Shown here: piece after piece, positions 59,848 to 64,000 of the stretch
Layout: every line of letters begins with the position of its first letter
Numbering within the stretch: the first letter of the stretch is position 1
Assembly: GCF_900312675.1 (NCBI RefSeq)
Contig: NZ_OMPC01000009.1
Coordinates: 806,001 to 870,000 of the forward strand
From: Aliivibrio sp. EL58
GTDB lineage: Bacteria; Pseudomonadota; Gammaproteobacteria; Enterobacterales; Vibrionaceae
Length of the DNA: 64,000 bases
Direction: 5' to 3'
The notes under the pieces: model-generated
What the model was told of the DNA's origin: nothing
Database searches by the model: none
Seen by the model: the letters and a program-made list of their open reading frames with translations, nothing else
Position numbers and translations under genes: made by a program

Positions 59848-62800
59848 ATGGAACTTTCAACTTTAAGAAAAAAATCCAATAATAAATTTACTCTCTCAAC
59901 CCTAACCCTCTCTTGTTTAATGGCATTTAATGCTCAAGCAGCGGTCGATTGTGATCCTCTAGCAACTTGGGATGCAAATAAGACTTACAATGGCGGAGAA
60001 GAAGTAAAGCAAGGGGCTAATGCCTATAAAGCAAAATACTGGACTCAAAATAATGATCCTGCGACCGCCGGTGAATGGGGAGCATGGCAAGACTTGGGTG
60101 TTTGTTCTGGTGAAGTAGCTAATGCCGCACCAACCGTTGATTTAACCTCTCCTAGCGCCACAGATAAAATAACCACCGGTGATGTTGTTACCTTAACAGC
60201 CTCAGCATCAGACAGCGATGGAACCATTGCGCGCGTTGACTTTTTAGTTGATGGTTTAGTTATATCTTCATCAACTACCTCACCTTATAGCGCGTCTTGG
60301 ACAGCTCTTGAAGGGGCTCATACTTTCAGTACCCAGTCTTATGATGATAAAGGAGCCGTAAGTACTGTCAGTTCTGTGTCGGTAAACGTAACCAACAGCC
60401 CTGTTGATAATATCGCACCCACTGCAACATTAAGTTTGTCAGCAACCAGTATTGAGCTTGGCGCTGTAGTCACTCTAACTGCTGATGCCACCGATTCAGA
60501 TGGCTCTATAGATAAAGTTGATTTTTATGTCGACAGTGCTCTTGTTGGTACTGTAGCCACCGCCCCTTATACTCTTGATTACACAACAACTTCTGCAGGC
60601 TCTCTATCGATTTACGCCAAAGCCACAGATGATTTAGGCGCCTCAACCAATTCAACGAGCTCTACATTAACCGTAACGAGTTCATTACCTATTGCTGATA
60701 ATTGCCGTCCTGATGGTTTGTATCAAACAGAAGGGGTTAGCGTTCCTTACTGTACGACTTATGACAAAGAAGGCCGTGAACTAATGGGGGCTGATCACCC
60801 TCGTCGTGTTATTGGTTACTTTACTAGTTGGCGAGATGGCGGCGACGAACAAAATAGCTACCTAGTAAAAGACATTCCTTGGGAGCAACTAACACACATC
60901 AACTATGCATTTGTGAGTATTGGCTCTGATGGCAAAGTCAATGTTGGTGATGTTACCGATCCAAATAACGCGGCAACAGGCAAAGAATGGTCAGGGGTTG
61001 AGGTTGACCCAACACTTGGCTTTAAAGGTCATTTTGGGGCACTTGCAACCGCTAAAGAAAAACACGGAGTTAAAACACTTATCTCTATTGGTGGTTGGGC
61101 TGAAACTGGCGGTCACTTTGGCACTGATGGTAATCGAGTGGCTGATGGTGGTTTCTATAGCATGACAACCAACGCCGATGGCAGCATCAACCATGCAGGT
61201 ATTGAGAAGTTTGCCGCATCAGCTGTTGAAATGATGCGTAAATACAAGTTTGATGGTTTAGATATTGATTACGAATACCCAACGTCAATGGCCGGTGCTG
61301 GTAATCCTGACGATAAAGCATTCATGGAGCCTCGTCGTCAATATTTATGGGCATCATATCAAGTATTAATGAAAACACTTCGTGAAAAGCTGGATGTTAT
61401 CTCTGCACAAGATGGCCAGCATTATATGCTCACTATCGCAGCGCCATCTTCAGGTTATTTATTACGTGGTATGGAAACCTTTGATGTGACTCAATACTTA
61501 GATTACGTCAACATCATGTCTTATGACTTACACGGTGCTTGGAATGATCACGTAGGTCACAATGCGGCATTATATGATACAGGTAAAGATTCAGAATTAG
61601 CTCAGTGGAACGTTTATGATACTGAAGCTTACGGTGGTATTGGTTACTTAAATACTGACTGGGCTTATCACTACTTCCGCGGTTCAATGCCTGCAGGTCG
61701 TATCAATATTGGCGTACCTTATTATACTCGCGGTTGGCAAGGTGTTACTGGTGGCGAGAATGGCCTATGGGGTCGCGCTCCATTACCAGACCAAGCCCAA
61801 TGTGATGCGGGAACTGGTGAAGGTGAGAAAAACAACTGTGGTTACGGTGCATTAGGTATCGATAACATGTGGCACGATAAGAACTCATACGGCCAAGAAA
61901 TGGGCGCGGGTTCTAACCCTATGTGGCATGCTAAAAACCTTCAAGAAGGTATCTTTGGTTCTTACGCAAATATCTATGGCTTAGACCCAGCGAATGATCC
62001 AGCAGACCAATTAGTAGGTACTTACACTCGTCATTACGATAATGTCGCTGTAGCACCATGGTTATGGAATGCAGAGAAAAAAGTATTCTTATCTACCGAA
62101 GATAAAGACTCTATTAACGTGAAAGCTGACTACGTTATTGACCAAGAAATTGGTGGCATCATGTTCTGGGAACTTGCAGGCGATTACAGCTGTTATGTTC
62201 TAGATGCGAATGGTAACCGAACGTCTGTTGATGCAACAGAAGCAGCTTGTCAAACCGGCAATGGTGAATACCACATGGGTAACACCATGACAAAAGCGAT
62301 TTATGAGAAATTTAAATCAGCAACGCCATATGGTAATACGGTAGCAACTGGAGCGATTCCAACTGAAACCGTAGATATTGCAGTAAGTGTGGGTGGATTT
62401 AAAGTGGGTGATCAGAACTACCCTATTAATCCAAAAATTAACTTTACCAATAACACAGGCCAAGATATCCCTGGAGGAACTGAGTTCCAATTTGATATCC
62501 CCGTGTCTGCTCCTGATAATGCCAAAGATCAATCAGGAGGTGGTTTACAGGTGATTGCCTCTGGTCATACTCGTGCAGATAACATCGGTGGTTTTGATGG
62601 CACCATGCACCGAGTAGCCTTTACTCTTCCAGCATGGGAAGCTCTCCCTGCCAGTGGTGTATATGAACTAGACATGGTGTATTACCTACCGATCTCAGGC
62701 CCTGCAAACTATACAGTGACGATCAACAATGTTGATTATGCCTTTAAGTTTGAGCAACCAGATCTACCATTAGCTGATCTATCTTCTGGTGGAAATACAG

Positions 62801-63015
62801 GCGGTGGTGATAATGGCGGCGTACCTGATGCAAATTGTGATGCAACGGGCTTAGTGACTTATCCTAATCTTCCACAAACAGATTGGGCCGGTAATCCAAG
62901 CCACGCAAACACTGGCGATCAAGTGATTCATAACAACGTTATCTATCAAGCAAATTGGTGGACAGCAGCAACGCCAGGCAGTGATGGTAGTTGGGCTAAG
63001 GTGTGTAACCTTTAG
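59848..63015 (+). CDS. Secreted modular GH18 chitinase
   Basis: The 1055-residue enzyme hydrolyses chitin outside the cell. In order it has a signal peptide (about 1-32, ending AFNAQAA), a CBM5/12 module (about 34-90, [15 protein letters not shown]), two Ig-like modules (about 98-185 and 190-278), and a GH18 catalytic domain (about 315-840). The catalytic acid is Glu476 in [12 protein letters not shown]-terminal beta domain (about 855-985), a Gly-rich linker ([13 protein letters not shown]) and a final CBM5/12 (about 998-1055, [13 protein letters not shown]) follow. Two chitin-binding modules at opposite ends suggest action on crystalline substrate. Confidence 0.93.
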   Translation: MELSTLRKKSNNKFTLSTLTLSCLMAFNAQAAVDCDPLATWDANKTYNGGEEVKQGANAYKAKYWTQNNDPATAGEWGAWQDLGVCSGEVANAAPTVDLTSPSATDKITTGDVVTLTASASDSDGTIARVDFLVDGLVISSSTTSPYSASWTALEGAHTFSTQSYDDKGAVSTVSSVSVNVTNSPVDNIAPTATLSLSATSIELGAVVTLTADATDSDGSIDKVDFYVDSALVGTVATAPYTLDYTTTSAGSLSIYAKATDDLGASTNSTSSTLTVTSSLPIADNCRPDGLYQTEGVSVPYCTTYDKEGRELMGADHPRRVIGYFTSWRDGGDEQNSYLVKDIPWEQLTHINYAFVSIGSDGKVNVGDVTDPNNAATGKEWSGVEVDPTLGFKGHFGALATAKEKHGVKTLISIGGWAETGGHFGTDGNRVADGGFYSMTTNADGSINHAGIEKFAASAVEMMRKYKFDGLDIDYEYPTSMAGAGNPDDKAFMEPRRQYLWASYQVLMKTLREKLDVISAQDGQHYMLTIAAPSSGYLLRGMETFDVTQYLDYVNIMSYDLHGAWNDHVGHNAALYDTGKDSELAQWNVYDTEAYGGIGYLNTDWAYHYFRGSMPAGRINIGVPYYTRGWQGVTGGENGLWGRAPLPDQAQCDAGTGEGEKNNCGYGALGIDNMWHDKNSYGQEMGAGSNPMWHAKNLQEGIFGSYANIYGLDPANDPADQLVGTYTRHYDNVAVAPWLWNAEKKVFLSTEDKDSINVKADYVIDQEIGGIMFWELAGDYSCYVLDANGNRTSVDATEAACQTGNGEYHMGNTMTKAIYEKFKSATPYGNTVATGAIPTETVDIAVSVGGFKVGDQNYPINPKINFTNNTGQDIPGGTEFQFDIPVSAPDNAKDQSGGGLQVIASGHTRADNIGGFDGTMHRVAFTLPAWEALPASGVYELDMVYYLPISGPANYTVTINNVDYAFKFEQPDLPLADLSSGGNTGGGDNGGVPDANCDATGLVTYPNLPQTDWAGNPSHANTGDQVIHNNVIYQANWWTAATPGSDGSWAKVCNL

Positions 63016-63046
63016 CGATTAATCCACATAGCTTTACACCCTAAAT

Positions 63047-63082
63047 AAAAACCGAACAACGTTAATCCGTTGTTCGGTTTTT
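63047..63082 (+). terminator. Chitinase terminator
   Basis: AAAAACCGAACAAC (63047-63060) pairs perfectly with GTTGTTCGGTTTTT (63069-63082), loop GTTAATCC. Confidence 0.93.
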
Positions 63083-63232
63083 GATTTAAGAATCAAAAGA
63101 AGTAAAAGTGATACATTAGGTAATCGTGAATAGCGTTAGGCTGAGAAAAAATCAGCTTTTTTAGTTACTTTTTCTTTACTGGGAGTGAATCTTATTTAGA
63201 ATGCACCCATTATTTACAGAAATGGAACATTC

Positions 63233-64000
63233 ATGTCATATTTACTTCCTATTACCCTGCTTTGGGCATTCTCTTTTAGCTTAATTGGCGTTTATTTAGC
63301 AGGGCAAGTTGATGCTTGGTTCTCAGTATTAATGCGTATTGGCTTAGCCACATTAGTCTTTCTCCCTTTTCTTCGTCCAAAGCAAGTTCCTGTGCCTGTT
63401 GCGATAAAGCTTATGTTGATTGGCGCTATCCAACTCGGCTTAATGTACGTTTTTTATTACCAATCATTCCTTTATCTTACCGTACCAGAAGTACTTTTAT
63501 TTACCGTAATGACACCCATTTATATCACCCTATTAAATGACGCATTTGAAGGTAAGTTTCATCCTCATTTTATGATTAGTGCCGTCATTGCCACACTAGG
63601 TGCCGTTGCTATACGTTATAACGGGATAGACTCTGGCTTCTTATTAGGCTTTGCGATGGTTCAAGGCGCTAATTTATGTTTTGCTATTGGGCAAGTTTGC
63701 TATAAGCGATTAATGAAAGAACAATCAATTGAACAAAAAACGGTCTTTGGTTTCTTCTTTATCGGAGCCTTAATTGTTGCCGCTGTTTGTTATGCCATTT
63801 TTGGTAATAGCGAAAAACTACCAACCACATCAACTCAATGGGGAGTTCTCATTTATCTAGGTACGATTGCTTCTGGCTTTGGTTATTTTATGTGGAATAA
63901 AGGGGCTACGATTGTTAACGTGGGCGTTTTAGCGGTGATGAATAATTTACTTATTCCTGCTGGTATTCTGGTTAATCTATTAATCTGGAACCGTGATGCA
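63233..64000 (+). CDS. EamA-family (drug/metabolite) transporter, 5' part
   Basis: The frame opens at ATG 63233 and runs off the right edge after 256 residues. Multiple hydrophobic helices in two similar halves, the start MSYLLPITLLWAFSFSLIGV and the SGFGYFMWNKGAT segment in the second half fit the 10-helix EamA/DMT family of carboxylate, amino acid or amine exporters. The ribosome site GGAA is five bases before the ATG. The last helix lies outside the window. The substrate is unknown. Confidence 0.85.
   Translation, partial: MSYLLPITLLWAFSFSLIGVYLAGQVDAWFSVLMRIGLATLVFLPFLRPKQVPVPVAIKLMLIGAIQLGLMYVFYYQSFLYLTVPEVLLFTVMTPIYITLLNDAFEGKFHPHFMISAVIATLGAVAIRYNGIDSGFLLGFAMVQGANLCFAIGQVCYKRLMKEQSIEQKTVFGFFFIGALIVAAVCYAIFGNSEKLPTTSTQWGVLIYLGTIASGFGYFMWNKGATIVNVGVLAVMNNLLIPAGILVNLLIWNRDA

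Noticed and set aside
63140-63162. Second hairpin with six T after the chitinase terminator
   Set aside because: GCTGA/TCAGC is only five base pairs, and no gene lies between it and the strong terminator at 63047-63082, so I did not call it a functional terminator.

Overview
The window is an AT-rich gammaproteobacterial chromosome segment. Gene order and protein sequences point to the Vibrionaceae and most likely to Aliivibrio: rluB next to ainS/ainR-type quorum-sensing genes, then yciO-trpH-trp, and a complete his operon. The species assignment is inference. I saw no rRNA or tRNA genes, CRISPR array or prophage. One 4.5S RNA gene is present.

Layout. Positions 1-4765 hold the end of a fumarylacetoacetate-hydrolase-family gene, an AzlCD exporter pair, an AraC regulator divergent from a LysE exporter, and a phosphohexomutase. 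Positions 5017-9312 hold ldhA and a kinase/regulator pair followed upstream by a DASS anion transporter. Positions 9493-15979 are topA-yciN-sohB-yciK-rluB. Positions 16122-23719 are the accessory highlight. Two tandem, diverged copies of an ainS-ainR (LuxM-LuxN type) acyl-homoserine-lactone synthase/receptor pair lie there, and in both synthase genes the reading frame is broken at the same homologous run of eight A. Positions 23760-32369 hold yciO, trpH and the trp operon with its TrpR operator, leader peptide and attenuator. Positions 32578-38379 hold a DAACS symporter, yciB-yciA-yciI, a T2SS pilotin-like lipoprotein, two RNA-modification genes and an orphan pilin. Positions 38472-46238 hold the his operon (hisL-G-D-C-B-H-A-F-IE), with a MITE-like element at the hisC stop codon and a second repeat between hisH and hisA. 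Positions 46399-64000 hold two porins sharing a leader, a DUF2057 protein, dinG, a TSUP permease, priC-rsmS, a diguanylate cyclase, ffs, a second orphan pilin, a chemoreceptor, a large modular chitinase and a truncated EamA transporter.

How it works together. The trp and his clusters are complete biosynthetic operons with classical attenuation leaders. The ain modules would make and sense acyl-HSL signals and feed phosphate into the LuxU/LuxO relay (known for the family, inferred here). Their shared homopolymer frameshift implies slippage-dependent expression, phase variation or a sequencing artefact. These explanations can be separated experimentally. Chitinase, chemoreceptor, porins and pilins fit a marine, chitin-using, host-associated lifestyle.
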